64,000 nt of DNA from Variovorax paradoxus (GCF_902712855.1 NZ_LR743507.1:4326001-4390000); one strand, 5' to 3'. Shown: positions 36,328 through 45,328, numbered from the stretch's first letter. The notes: generated from the sequence alone by a model not told the origin. Numbers and translations: made by a program.

Positions 36328-37239
36328 ATGAACGATCCGCTGTCCGAAGTCATTGCGCTGCTGCAGCCGCGCGCCGTGTTCTCCAAGTGCATCAGCGGCG
36401 CCGGCCAGTGGGCGGTGCGCTATTCGAACTACGACCAGCCGAGCTTCTGCGCGGTGCTCGAAGGCAGCTGCCTGCTGGCGGTCGATGGGCAGGCGCCGGC
36501 CACGCTGCAGGCGGGCGACTTCGTGCTGATGCCGGCCACGCCAGGCTTCGCGATGTCGGGCTTTGAGCCGGCCGCGCCGGTGCACATCGACCCGAAGGTC
36601 GCGCCCTCGCCCACCGGCGAAGTCCGCCATGGCAGGCGCGGCGGACGGCCCGACGTGCGGCTGCTGGGCGGCTACTTCATGTTCGATTCGCCCGACGCGG
36701 CGCTGCTGGTGTCGCTGCTGCCGGCGCTGGTGCATGTGCGCGGCGTGGAGCGGCTGTCGGTGCTGGTGAAGCTGGTGGGCGAGGAAGCGCGCGACAGCCG
36801 CTCGGGCCGCGACCTGGTGCTGACGCGGCTGGTGGAGGTGCTGCTGATCGAGGCGCTGCGCTCGTCGTCGCACGAGAACGCGCCGCCGGGCCTGCTGCGC
36901 GGGCTGGCGGATGCGCGGCTCTCGCTGGCCATGCGCCACCTGCACAGGGACCCTGCCCGCTCATGGACGGTGACGCAGCTCGCGCAGAAGGCGGCGCTGT
37001 CGCGCTCGGCCTTCTTCGAGCGCTTCACGCGCGCGGTGGGCCTGCCGCCGATGGAATACCTGCTGGCATGGCGCATGGCGCTGGCCAGGAACCTGCTGCG
37101 CCGCCAGGACCTGGCGATCGGCGAAGTGGCGCAGCGCGTGGGCTATGCCTCGGCGAGCACGTTCAGCACGGCGTTCAGCCGGCACGTGGGGCAAGCGCCG
37201 AGCCACTACGCGCGCGGCGCGAACGTCGTGGCGGGCTGA
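36328..37239 (+). CDS. AraC-family transcriptional regulator
   Basis: A 303-residue regulator. An N-terminal cupin-type ligand-binding domain (AraC-type, about 10-180; LLQPRAVFSKCISGAGQWAV) is followed by the C-terminal pair of HTH motifs (about 205-300): WTVTQLAQKAALSRSAFFER and IGEVAQRVGYASASTFSTAF. It is divergent from the SDR gene, a common AraC-dehydrogenase arrangement. The ATG at 36328 lies close to the gap's centre, leaving little room for separate promoters. Confidence 0.92.
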   Translation: MNDPLSEVIALLQPRAVFSKCISGAGQWAVRYSNYDQPSFCAVLEGSCLLAVDGQAPATLQAGDFVLMPATPGFAMSGFEPAAPVHIDPKVAPSPTGEVRHGRRGGRPDVRLLGGYFMFDSPDAALLVSLLPALVHVRGVERLSVLVKLVGEEARDSRSGRDLVLTRLVEVLLIEALRSSSHENAPPGLLRGLADARLSLAMRHLHRDPARSWTVTQLAQKAALSRSAFFERFTRAVGLPPMEYLLAWRMALARNLLRRQDLAIGEVAQRVGYASASTFSTAFSRHVGQAPSHYARGANVVAG

Positions 37240-37251
37240 CGCTGCCCGATG

Positions 37252-37284
37252 AAAAACGGGGCGCCCCGCAAGAGGCGCCCCGTT
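37252..37284 (-). terminator. Rho-independent terminator of the phosphoesterase gene
   Basis: On the minus strand an 11-bp stem (AACGGGGCGCC paired with GGCGCCCCGTT, loop of 8) is followed by a T-run. It lies 32 bp beyond the phosphoesterase stop at 37316. The GC stem could also stop rightward AraC transcripts, without a T-run on that side. Confidence 0.85.
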
Positions 37285-37315
37285 GGTTCGTTCGAGCCCC
37301 GAAGGGCCTGCACGC

Positions 37316-39556
37316 TCAGGACTTGCTGAAGACCAGCGCGCCAGTCAGGTCGCCCATGGGGTGGCCGCCGTTCTTGACGAGTGCGGCGTCGCGGTCGACC
37401 AGGCCCTTCAGCGGCGGCAGCGACCAGCGGTGCGTGATGAAGCGCAGCGTGGAAGCGGTGTCGTACTGGGTCTTGTCGACGAAGCCCTTCCTGGCGAACG
37501 GCGAGACGATGAGCGCGGGAATGCGCGTGCCGGGGCCGAAGCGGTCGCCCTTCGGCACGGTGGCGTGGTCGTAGAAGCCGCCGTTTTCGTCGTACGTGAC
37601 GACCACGAGCATGTTCTTCCATTGCGGGCTGGCCTGCAGCTTGGCGAGCACGTTGGCGATGTGCGCGTCGCCGTCGGCCACGCTGGCGTAGCCGGCGTGC
37701 TGGTTCAGGTTGCCCTGCGGCTTGTAGAAGCTCACGGCGGGCAGCGTGCCGGCGGCGGCGTCCTTCAGGAAGTCGGCGTCGAAGTCCTTCAGGTGGGCGG
37801 CGCGGGCGTCCGGATGGGCGCTCGGGTCGAAGGCCGCGTAGTAGTTGAACGGCTGGTGGTGGAACTGGAAGTTCGGCGTCTGCGCGGCGGGCGGCACGGC
37901 AGCCGGGAACTTGCGGTCGCCGGTGGCGATGGCGGTGGTGTCCTTCCATGCGCCGCCGTACCAGGCCCAGCTCAGGCCCTTGGCGGTGAGCAGGTCGCCG
38001 ATGGTGGTCTGCGTCTGCGGCGGCAGCGTGGTCGCGGCCGTGGGGTCGGCGAAGAGCTTGCTGCTGTCCGCGGACGCCGGTGCGTTGCCGCTGGGCTGGT
38101 ACGGCGGCTGCATGGTGTTGACCGCGTAGAAGTTGCCGGCGGCGTCCTTCGGCGTGATGGTGCTGTCGTTCAGGTACTTCGGAGCCGCGTTGAGGACCGA
38201 GGTCGGCGCGTCGGCAGCGGGCGTGAGGCGCACGAAGTTTCCGTTGGCATCGGTGTCGATGGCCGAGATCGACTTCCTGGCCGGCGAGTCGGCGCTGTCG
38301 GCATTGGGGTACAGCGGCGCGCAGGCGCACACGAGGTACTGGTGGTTCAGGAACGAGCCGCCGAACGCGCCCATGAAGAAGTTGTCGGCCAGGGTGAAGT
38401 TCTTGGCCACTTGCCACAGCTGCATCTTGCTGCCGTCGTAGTAGCCCATGCTGAGGCCGCCGGCGTCGGAGTAGGCGGTGAACTTGTCGTTCTTGCCGCC
38501 GTTGATCTGCATCTGGTTGTTGTAGAAGCGGTGCACCAGGTCGCGCGAGATCACGGTCTGCGGCACCACGGTTCCCGTGTTGAAGAAGCCCGCCTCGGCG
38601 TCGATCTGGAACATCTTGTTGGGCATGCCCACGGTCTGCGCCTGCGTGATGGTGGTGGTCTGGCCGGCGGCCGTAACGCCACCCCACACCGGCGGCAGCG
38701 TCGGCAGCGTGGCGCCGTCGAAGTCCTTCTGCGGCTCGGGCGTGGTGGTCGACGAGGTCGGGTTCACGCCGGGAATGCCGTTGGCGCCGGGGAACAGGCC
38801 GTACAGGTTGTCGAAGCCGCGGTTTTCCGCGTAGATGACGACCACGTTGGTGATCTGGTCGAGCGCGAAGCGGTTGCGCAGCGCGGCGATCACGTCGCCG
38901 CCCGCGCCGGCCTCGGCCACGGCTTCGGCAATGCGCTCGATCGCCTGGTCGATCTCGTTCTGCAGCGCGGTCTTCACGGCCGCATCGGTCTGCTTGTTGT
39001 GGTCGGCCAGCAGCTGGGCCTCGGGCACGCCCAGGCGTGCGGCGAGCGCGGTGCGGGCTGCGGCAAGGTCGCCGCCGTTGGCGTCCATGAGCGCCACGAG
39101 CTCGGTGGTGATGGCGCTGACCACGCCGTTGGCGCCCGCCGGCGCGCGGAACACCAGCGGCTGGGTAACGGGGGTCTCGGTGTTGGTGTCGGGGTCGAAG
39201 CGCTTGCTCGAGGTGCCGATCTCTGCCACCACGGCGCCCTGGCCGGTGAGCGTGAAGGCGCCGTTGGCATCGGTGGTGGTGCTGGCCTCGCCGGTGTCGC
39301 AGCGGCCGTTGTTGTTGGTGTCGATGCAGACCTTGGCGTTGCGGTAGTAGCTGCCGGTGACCACGCCCGAGGTGGTCGTCGTTGCCGTGTTGCCGCCGCC
39401 GGAGGGGAACCCGAAGAAGCCCGGGCCGCTGTTGTCGCCGCCGCCGCAGGCAACCATCATCGCCGCCGCGGCGATGGCGGTGGGCCAGGGGGTGAGGTGG
39501 CGTGCGAGATTGCGTGTGCGCGCGGACACGCTGCTACGTTGGGAGGGGGTCATCAT
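37316..39556 (-). CDS. Lipoprotein phosphoesterase (acid phosphatase/phospholipase C family)
   Basis: A 746-residue exported enzyme of the phosphoesterase family (PF04185-type). The signal peptide ends in a lipobox-like MVACGGG, so it is probably lipid-anchored. A calcium-type motif (DTNNNGRCDTGE) follows at about 75-90, inside a small beta domain with a helical segment after it. The catalytic part begins near VVVIYAENRGFDNLYG and includes VVTYDENGGFYDH, which supply metal and catalytic residues. Relatives hydrolyse phosphomonoesters or phospholipids. It is divergent from the di-haem peroxidase. The two adjacent ATGs at 39556 and 39553 are equivalent starts. Confidence 0.86.
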   Translation of the reverse strand: MMTPSQRSSVSARTRNLARHLTPWPTAIAAAAMMVACGGGDNSGPGFFGFPSGGGNTATTTTSGVVTGSYYRNAKVCIDTNNNGRCDTGEASTTTDANGAFTLTGQGAVVAEIGTSSKRFDPDTNTETPVTQPLVFRAPAGANGVVSAITTELVALMDANGGDLAAARTALAARLGVPEAQLLADHNKQTDAAVKTALQNEIDQAIERIAEAVAEAGAGGDVIAALRNRFALDQITNVVVIYAENRGFDNLYGLFPGANGIPGVNPTSSTTTPEPQKDFDGATLPTLPPVWGGVTAAGQTTTITQAQTVGMPNKMFQIDAEAGFFNTGTVVPQTVISRDLVHRFYNNQMQINGGKNDKFTAYSDAGGLSMGYYDGSKMQLWQVAKNFTLADNFFMGAFGGSFLNHQYLVCACAPLYPNADSADSPARKSISAIDTDANGNFVRLTPAADAPTSVLNAAPKYLNDSTITPKDAAGNFYAVNTMQPPYQPSGNAPASADSSKLFADPTAATTLPPQTQTTIGDLLTAKGLSWAWYGGAWKDTTAIATGDRKFPAAVPPAAQTPNFQFHHQPFNYYAAFDPSAHPDARAAHLKDFDADFLKDAAAGTLPAVSFYKPQGNLNQHAGYASVADGDAHIANVLAKLQASPQWKNMLVVVTYDENGGFYDHATVPKGDRFGPGTRIPALIVSPFARKGFVDKTQYDTASTLRFITHRWSLPPLKGLVDRDAALVKNGGHPMGDLTGALVFSKS

Positions 39557-39690
39557 GTGTGGAGTTATGAGGTGTGGATGAACCAGACCGGTGGTCGGGC
39601 GGCGTGATGCTCTGCGTGCCGCGTGACAGCCACGTTGCAATTCGTCGTACATCGCGGCGTGCTAATTCAGGGCTAAGAAATCCGCCGGCA

Positions 39691-39710
39691 CATGTCACGC
39701 CGCTGACATG
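39691..39710. promoter_or_regulatory. Perfect palindrome CATGTCA-N6-TGACATG
   Basis: A 7-bp perfect inverted repeat with a 6-bp spacer sits in the gap between the divergent phosphoesterase (39556) and peroxidase (39772) genes. TGACA/TGTCA half-sites recall PhoB boxes, but those are direct repeats; this one is inverted. It could bind a regulator shared by both genes. Confidence 0.5.
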
Positions 39711-39771
39711 CGCGAAACCGATCCTCGTCGGCGCCCCGCGGCGCAGCCCGTACTGCACACCCCTTCTCCAC

Positions 39772-41181
39772 GTGCCCCCGACGACCCGACTCCTTCGCCG
39801 CTTGGCCCTGCTGGCCGCGGCTCCCCTGCTTTGCGGCGTGCTCGCCGCCTGCGGACGCAGCACGCCCGATTCGCTGACCGCCCCGACACCCGCGCCGGCA
39901 CCGCAGGCCGCGCCCACGCCTGCGCCTGCGCCTGCCGCACAGGCCGCGCAGGCCGCACAGGCCGCACAGGCCGCATCTTCGACGCCGCCGGCGCAGCCCG
40001 CCTACGTGGGCGCCACCTACGCCCCCGTGCCCGGCCGCCCGCAGCCGAGTGCCGCGCAGCTCACCGAGCTCGGCCGGCGCATCTTCTTCGATGCCAGCCT
40101 CTCGGCCTCCGGCAAGGCCTCGTGCGCGAGCTGCCACGATCCGCAGCATGCATTCGGGCCGCCGAACGCGCTGTCGGTACAGCTCGCCGGCGCCGACGGC
40201 AAGCAGGAAGGCCCGCGCGCGGCGCCCTCGCTGCGCTACCTCGAAACGCTCGTCGCCTTCACCGAGCATCACCACGACAACGACGGCGACGACAGCATCG
40301 ACGCCGGCCCCACCGGCGGCCACATGTGGGACGGCCGCGCCGGCTCGGCGCACGAGCAGGCCGCCATGCCGCTGCTGTCGGCCGCCGAAATGGCCAATGG
40401 ATCCGAGGCGGACGTATCGGCCAAGCTGGCGCGCACACCCTATGCGGACGACATGCGCAAGGCCTTCGGCGACGACCTGTTCGGGAACCCGAGCGCTGCC
40501 TTCAAGGCCGCCGGCCTCGCGCTGGAAGTGTTCCAGCAGTCGCCGAAAGAGTTCTATCCGTTCTCCAGCAAGTACGACGAGGTGCTGCGCGGCACCGCGA
40601 AGCTCAGCCCTGCCGAGGCGCGCGGGCTGCGCGTGTTCAACGACGAGGACAAGGGCAACTGCGCCTCTTGCCACATCAGCGAACGCACGCAGGACGGGGC
40701 GTTTCCGTTCTTCACCGACTACGGCCTGATCGCGCTCGGCGTGCCGCGCAACCGCAAGCTCAAGGCCAATGCCGACCCGGCGTTTCACGACCTCGGCCTG
40801 TGCGGCCCGTACCGCACCGACATGAAGGACCACCCCGAGTACTGCGGCCTGTTCCGCACGCCCACGCTGCGCAATGTGGCGGTGCGCCAGAGCTTCTTCC
40901 ACAACGGCGTGTTCCATTCGCTGGAGGAAGCCATCCGCTTCTATGCGCAGCGCGACACCTCGCCCGAGCGCTGGTATGGGCGCTCGGCCAAGGGCGTGGT
41001 GCAGCAGTACGACGACCTGCCCGTGCAGTACCACGCCAACCTCAACACCGACATGCCCTTCGGCCAGAAGCGCGGCGGCAAGCCGGCGCTGACCGAGGCG
41101 GAGATCCGCGACGTGGCGGCGTTCCTGCGCACGCTGACGGACGCCGACCAGAAGAACGCGCCGGTCAACGCGGCGCACTGA
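39772..41181 (+). CDS. Di-haem cytochrome c peroxidase-family lipoprotein
   Basis: A 469-residue protein of the MauG/CcpA di-haem peroxidase family. The GTG at 39772 is chosen because it starts a lipoprotein signal, RRLALLAAAPLLCGVLAACG, with lipobox LAAC. A Pro/Ala/Gln linker of about 45 residues follows. Two haem c sites are visible: CASCH (SCASCHDPQHAFG) and CASCH (NCASCHISERTQDG). The protein is therefore membrane-anchored and periplasmic or outer-envelope facing. A frame upstream lacks a signal and is not used. It is divergent from the phosphoesterase. Electron partner unknown. Confidence 0.88.
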   Translation: MPPTTRLLRRLALLAAAPLLCGVLAACGRSTPDSLTAPTPAPAPQAAPTPAPAPAAQAAQAAQAAQAASSTPPAQPAYVGATYAPVPGRPQPSAAQLTELGRRIFFDASLSASGKASCASCHDPQHAFGPPNALSVQLAGADGKQEGPRAAPSLRYLETLVAFTEHHHDNDGDDSIDAGPTGGHMWDGRAGSAHEQAAMPLLSAAEMANGSEADVSAKLARTPYADDMRKAFGDDLFGNPSAAFKAAGLALEVFQQSPKEFYPFSSKYDEVLRGTAKLSPAEARGLRVFNDEDKGNCASCHISERTQDGAFPFFTDYGLIALGVPRNRKLKANADPAFHDLGLCGPYRTDMKDHPEYCGLFRTPTLRNVAVRQSFFHNGVFHSLEEAIRFYAQRDTSPERWYGRSAKGVVQQYDDLPVQYHANLNTDMPFGQKRGGKPALTEAEIRDVAAFLRTLTDADQKNAPVNAAH

Positions 41182-41247
41182 ACGTCCTTTTCCCCTCCAG
41201 CTTCCCAGGTCCGCCCTGGGCGGGCACGCCTTTTCTGGTGTATCGGT

Positions 41248-41275
41248 TTGACTTTGTTTTAGATATATCTAAAAT
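41248..41275 (+). promoter_or_regulatory. Promoter with 18-bp palindromic operator for the PadR gene
   Basis: TTGACT (41248-41253) and TAAAAT (41270-41275) are spaced by 16 bp. A perfect palindrome, TTTTAGATATATCTAAAA (41257-41274), covers the spacer and -10. A protein bound there would block transcription. E. coli YqjI and other PadR proteins bind AT-rich palindromes of this kind, so auto-repression is likely. Confidence 0.8.
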
Positions 41276-41307
41276 AATTCCGACACACATCAGAAAGGGT
41301 GCCCAAC

Positions 41308-41886
41308 ATGAGACGTTTCCATCTCGGCCATTTCGGACATCACCATTGCCGCAACGCCCGCGGCGAGCATGAAGACGGTCTCTCCGGCGGCCGCGGCCCG
41401 CGCGGCGGGCGTGGCGGCGGACGCGTGTTCGGCCACGGCGGCCTGCGCTTCGTGCTGCTGCAGCTCATCGCGGACAAGCCGTCCCACGGCTACGAACTGA
41501 TCAAGGCCATCGAAGACCGCCTTGGCGGCAGCTACGCACCGAGCCCGGGCGTGGTCTACCCCACGCTCACGCTGCTCGAGGAGCTCGGCCACCTCAGCGT
41601 TGAAACCGCCGATGGTGGCGGGCGCAAGCGCTACAGCATCACGCCCGGCGGCCAGGAATTCCTGGCGGCCAACCGCGAGATGGCCGACGCCATGATGGCC
41701 CGCATGAGCGGCGGCGTCGACGGTGCCGGCCCGCGCGGCGGCCGTCCGCCGCAGGTCACGCGCGCCATCGAGAACCTCAAGCTCGCGATGCGCATGCGCC
41801 TGTCGGGCACGCCGCTGACCGAGCAGCAGGCGCACGACTTCGCGGCCGTGCTCGACAGCGCCGCGCAGCAGATCGAGAAGATCTGA
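41308..41886 (+). CDS. PadR-family metal-responsive repressor (YqjI-like)
   Basis: A 192-residue repressor. The N-terminus is His/Cys/Gly rich (MRRFHLGHFGHHHCRNARGE), suited to metal binding as in E. coli YqjI, which senses nickel. A PadR winged-helix follows (about 42-120; LRFVLLQLIADKPSHGYELI, PSPGVVYPTLTLLEELG). The C-terminal helix has REMADAMMARM. It heads a three-gene operon with a DODA-like gene and a YqjH-like ferric-chelate reductase, as expected for a YqjI relative. The ATG at 41308 is chosen; a GTG at 41299 is possible. Confidence 0.85.
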   Translation: MRRFHLGHFGHHHCRNARGEHEDGLSGGRGPRGGRGGGRVFGHGGLRFVLLQLIADKPSHGYELIKAIEDRLGGSYAPSPGVVYPTLTLLEELGHLSVETADGGGRKRYSITPGGQEFLAANREMADAMMARMSGGVDGAGPRGGRPPQVTRAIENLKLAMRMRLSGTPLTEQQAHDFAAVLDSAAQQIEKI

Positions 41887-41907
41887 ATCCGGCCGCCGCC
41901 TGCCGCC

Positions 41908-42330
41908 ATGACCGTCGTGTTCCACAACATCGCCGTCATCCGGGGCTATCGCGCCCATGTCTGCTTCGACCCCTCGACGCGCGCCACTGCGCTCGCGGTG
42001 CGACAGGCGCTCACCGGGTGCTTCGCGGTGCAGGTGGGCGTATTTCACGACGGGCCCGGCGGGCCGCATTCCAGCGGCTCGTTCCAGCTCGGCTTCACGC
42101 CGGGCCAGTTCGACCACGTGGTGCCGTGGCTCATGCTCAACCGGCAAGGCCTCGACGTGCTCGTGCACCCGCTGACGGGCGACGAGGCCGGCGACCACGT
42201 ACACCGCGCGATGTGGCTCGGCACGCCGCAGCCGCTGGACATCGACTTCCTGCGCAGCCTGCCCGCCGCGGCCGCTGCGCGCTCCGAATCTCAACCCGCC
42301 CTGCTCACACAGGATTCATGCAATGACTGA
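41908..42330 (+). CDS. DOPA 4,5-dioxygenase family protein
   Basis: A 140-residue protein of the DOPA 4,5-dioxygenase (DODA) family. The start MTVVFHNIAVIRGYRAHVCF, the His residues in GPHSSGSFQLGF and the segment DVLVHPLTGDEAGDHVHRAM match small bacterial members. These are believed to be metal enzymes acting on catechol rings. It lies 21 bp after the PadR gene and overlaps the next gene by 8 bp. A link to catecholate siderophore handling is suggested by this position. Confidence 0.82.
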   Translation: MTVVFHNIAVIRGYRAHVCFDPSTRATALAVRQALTGCFAVQVGVFHDGPGGPHSSGSFQLGFTPGQFDHVVPWLMLNRQGLDVLVHPLTGDEAGDHVHRAMWLGTPQPLDIDFLRSLPAAAAARSESQPALLTQDSCND

Positions 42331-43162
42331 CCTCAGCACCTCATCTGCGTCCACCGCTCCCGACCGCACGCCGCGCCGGGTGCGCCACGAGCTTCGCTTT
42401 CGCCAACTGACGGTGAAGACCGTGCAGCGCGTGACGCCGCACCTGATTCGCGTCACGCTCACCGGCGACGACCTCGCCGGCTTCACCAGCCCCGGCTTCG
42501 ACGACCACGCGAAGATCTTCTTTCCCGACGCCGCCACCGGCAAGCTCACGCTGCCCACGGCCGGCCCCGACGGCCCGGTGTGGCCCGCAAGCGGCCGCCC
42601 GACCATGCGCGACTACACGCCGCGCCGCCACGACGCGCAGGCCGGCACGCTGGAGATCGACTTCGCGCTGCACGACGCCGGCCCCGCCACGCAATGGGCG
42701 GAGCAGGCCAAGCCTGGCGATGTCATCGGCGTGGGCGGCCCGCGCGGCTCGTTCATCGTGCCGATGGAGTTCGACTGGCACCTGCTCATCGGCGACGACA
42801 CCGCGCTGCCCGCGATCTCTCGCCGCCTGGCCGAACTGCCCGCCGGCGCGCGCGCGGTGGTGCTGGCGGAGGTCGACGGCGAAGCCGACGAGATTCCGTT
42901 CGAGACGCAGGCCGAGCTCACGCTGCAATGGGTACACCGCCGCGGCGCCGAGCCGGGCACGAGCCCCGTGCTGGTCGATGCGCTGAAGGCCGCGAAGCTG
43001 CCGGCTGGCGACTTCCATGCGTGGGTGGGTTGCGAATCGGCGATCGCCAAGGCGCTGCGCGCGCACCTGGTGGGCGAGCGCGGCGCCAACCCGAAATGGA
43101 CGCGGGCCTCGGGTTACTGGCGCAAGGGTGCGGCGGCCACGCACGATTCGCACGACGAGTGA
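42323..43162 (+). CDS. Siderophore-interacting protein / ferric-chelate reductase (YqjH/ViuB family)
   Basis: A 279-residue flavoprotein that reduces ferric siderophores and releases iron in the cytoplasm. The N-terminal FAD-binding barrel includes RDYTPRRHD (RxYT flavin motif) at about 93-101 and GPRGSFIVP. The C-terminal NAD(P)-binding part has WHLLIGDDTALPAISRRLAE and ends with TRASGYWRKGA. It matches E. coli YqjH, whose gene is controlled by YqjI, the PadR-type partner seen here upstream. Confidence 0.93.
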   Translation: MTDLSTSSASTAPDRTPRRVRHELRFRQLTVKTVQRVTPHLIRVTLTGDDLAGFTSPGFDDHAKIFFPDAATGKLTLPTAGPDGPVWPASGRPTMRDYTPRRHDAQAGTLEIDFALHDAGPATQWAEQAKPGDVIGVGGPRGSFIVPMEFDWHLLIGDDTALPAISRRLAELPAGARAVVLAEVDGEADEIPFETQAELTLQWVHRRGAEPGTSPVLVDALKAAKLPAGDFHAWVGCESAIAKALRAHLVGERGANPKWTRASGYWRKGAAATHDSHDE

Positions 43163-43195
43163 ATTGAGTTGCTCCTGCTGTCGCGGGAGGCCATG

Positions 43196-43309
43196 CTCCT
43201 TCCCCTCTGGGGAAGGTTGGGATGGGGGCAGACGGCCCATGAAAAGCCGCAGCCAGCGACATACGCGCCGCTTGCCCCCACCCCTGCCCTCCCCCGGCGG
43301 GGGAGGGAG
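43196..43309. repeat. Inverted pair of G/C-run hairpins between convergent genes
   Basis: Left arm 43196-43230 holds CCTTCCCC-TCT-GGGGAAGG then a G-rich tail; right arm 43272-43309 holds CCCTCCCCC-GGC-GGGGGAGGG preceded by a C-rich tail. The right arm is approximately the reverse complement of the left. The pair lies between the convergent SIP and EmrB genes and may work as a two-way terminator. Similar G/C-run elements are dispersed in related genomes, by recollection. Confidence 0.75.
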
Positions 43310-43320
43310 AAACACCGAAG

Positions 43321-44853
43321 TCAGTGCGGGACTTCGGCCGGGCCCGAGGTCGCCGCGTTGCGCTTGGGGCTGCGTATCAGCAGCAGCAACGGAATCGCCA
43401 GCACGGTGATGATCATCATGATGGCGAAGTCGTCGAGGTAGCCGATCAGCGCACCTTGCCGCGTGACCTCGGCATTCAGCAGCGCGAGTCCGTTCATCGA
43501 GTCGGGCGACATCATCTGCGGCAGGGTCGACAGCGCCGGATTGCCCGGCGCCACGGTCGCCGCGATCTGCGCATGCGCCTTGCTCGAGCCTTCGGTCAGC
43601 AGCGCCTGCACGATCGAGATGCCCACGCTGCTGCCGATGTTGCGCAGCAGGCTGAAGATGGGCGTGCCCTGGTTGCGCAGCCTCGGCGCCAGCGTCGCGA
43701 AGGTCGCGGTCGACAGCGGCACGAAGGTGAAGCCGATGCCCAGCCCCTGGATGAAGCCCGAGACGATGATGAGCGTGCTGTCCATCTGCAGCGTGAGCCG
43801 CGTCATCTGGTAGAGCGAGAACGCGGTGAGCCCGAAGCCCACCGCCATGATCGCGCGCACGTCAATGCGCTGCACCAGCCGGCCCACGATGATCATGGCG
43901 ATCATCGTGCCCACGCCGCGCGGCGCGGTCACCTCGCCGGTGTAGATCACCGGATAGCCCATGAGTCCCTGCAGGAAGTTGGGCAGGAGCGCCATGGTGG
44001 CGAACAGGATCATGCCGACGATGAACGCGAACAGCAGGCCGGTGACGAAGTTGCGGTCCTTCAGCAGGTCGCGGTCGAAGAAGGACACGCCCTGCACCGT
44101 CCAGGTGTGGACCACGAAGAAGCCGAAGGCCACCAGCGCGGCGGCGGCCTCGAGCTTGATTTCCCACGAGTCGAACCAGTCGAGCTGCTCGCCGCGGTCC
44201 AGGAACAGCTGCAGCATGCCGATGGCCAGGCTGAGCGTGACGAAGCCGAAGATGTCGAGCCTCTCGCCCTGCGGACGGCTCTCGGGCAGGTAGCGCGCGA
44301 TGCCCCAGAAGGCGAAGATGCCCACCGGCAGGTTGATGAAGAACACCCAGCGCCAGTCGAAGTTCTCGGTGAGCCAGCCGCCCAGCAGCGGCCCGAGGAT
44401 GGGCCCGACCATGATGCCCGCGCCCCAGATCGCCATGGCCTGGCCGACCTTCTCGCGCGGGTTGATGTCCAGCAGCACGGCCTGCGACAGCGGCACCAGC
44501 GCCGCGCCGAAGATGCCCTGCAGCAGCCGCGCCGCCACGATGCCGACCAGCGAGGTCGCCAGCCCGCACAGCGCCGAGGCCACCGTGAAGCCGATCACCG
44601 AGATGATGAACACGCGCCGCCGCCCCCAGTGTCCGCACAGCCAGCCGGTGAGCGGCAGCGCGATGGCCGAGGCCACGATGTACGAGGTGAGCACCCAGGT
44701 GATCTGGTCCTGCGAGGCCTGCAGGCTGCCCTGCATGTGAGGCAGCGCGACGTTGGCGATGGTCGTGTCCAGCGCCTGCATGATGGTCGCCAGCATGATC
44801 GAGATGGTGATCATGCCCTTGTGCGGCACCGTCGTTCCGGGCGCGACGCTCAT
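43321..44853 (-). CDS. emrB: DHA2-family MFS drug exporter (EmrB type)
   Basis: A 510-residue, 14-helix major facilitator of the DHA2 family, exporting drugs or toxic compounds using protons. Signatures are ALDTTIANVALPHMQGSL in helix 1, WGRRRVFI (motif A) and GPILGPLLGGWL (motif C). The start overlaps the MarR stop by 4 bp (ATGA). The usual EmrA adaptor gene is absent here, so the pump may act alone or borrow an adaptor. Confidence 0.92.
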   Translation of the reverse strand: MSVAPGTTVPHKGMITISIMLATIMQALDTTIANVALPHMQGSLQASQDQITWVLTSYIVASAIALPLTGWLCGHWGRRRVFIISVIGFTVASALCGLATSLVGIVAARLLQGIFGAALVPLSQAVLLDINPREKVGQAMAIWGAGIMVGPILGPLLGGWLTENFDWRWVFFINLPVGIFAFWGIARYLPESRPQGERLDIFGFVTLSLAIGMLQLFLDRGEQLDWFDSWEIKLEAAAALVAFGFFVVHTWTVQGVSFFDRDLLKDRNFVTGLLFAFIVGMILFATMALLPNFLQGLMGYPVIYTGEVTAPRGVGTMIAMIIVGRLVQRIDVRAIMAVGFGLTAFSLYQMTRLTLQMDSTLIIVSGFIQGLGIGFTFVPLSTATFATLAPRLRNQGTPIFSLLRNIGSSVGISIVQALLTEGSSKAHAQIAATVAPGNPALSTLPQMMSPDSMNGLALLNAEVTRQGALIGYLDDFAIMMIITVLAIPLLLLIRSPKRNAATSGPAEVPH

Positions 44854-45317
44854 GGTTTCTGGCCCCCGCCCGAGGCGATGTCGGACAGGCTGCCGTGCAC
44901 CTTGCCGAGCAGCGCCACGAGCTGCGCGCGCTCGGCCTGCGTGAGCACCGACATGACGCGCGCGTTGAGGCCGTCGCTGATGCTCAGCGCGGCGTCGAGC
45001 GCTTTCTCGGCACTGGGCTGCAGCAGGATATTGTTGACGCGGCGGTCCCGGGGGCTGGGCTCGCGGCGGATCCAGCCGGCGGCCGTCATGCGGTCGCACA
45101 GGCCGGCCACGGCCATCGGGGTGAGGTCGAGGCGCTGGGCGAGCTCGGCCTGCGACAGCGGCTCCTCGTCGCCGTGCATTGCGAGCGCGCCGAGCAGCCG
45201 GCACTGAGCGCTGGACAGGCCGATGCGCTCCCGCGAAAGACGGTCGAACTCTTCGCTGTAGAGCTTGCCCACGCTCTTGACGAGGAAGCCGAAACGCTGG
45301 GTGAAGTCCCTTTTCAT
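44850..45317 (-). CDS. MarR-family regulator of the EmrB gene
   Basis: A 155-residue winged-helix repressor. The HTH region spans about 35-100 (SSAQCRLLGALAMHGDEEPL, LSQAELAQRLDLTPMAVAGL), with the wing residues EPSPRDRRVNNI. Its last codons overlap emrB (ATGA), so repressor and pump are translated together. The repressor probably binds its own promoter and is released by the pump's substrates. Confidence 0.91.
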   Translation of the reverse strand: MKRDFTQRFGFLVKSVGKLYSEEFDRLSRERIGLSSAQCRLLGALAMHGDEEPLSQAELAQRLDLTPMAVAGLCDRMTAAGWIRREPSPRDRRVNNILLQPSAEKALDAALSISDGLNARVMSVLTQAERAQLVALLGKVHGSLSDIASGGGQKP

Positions 45318-45328
45318 AAGGGACTGGA

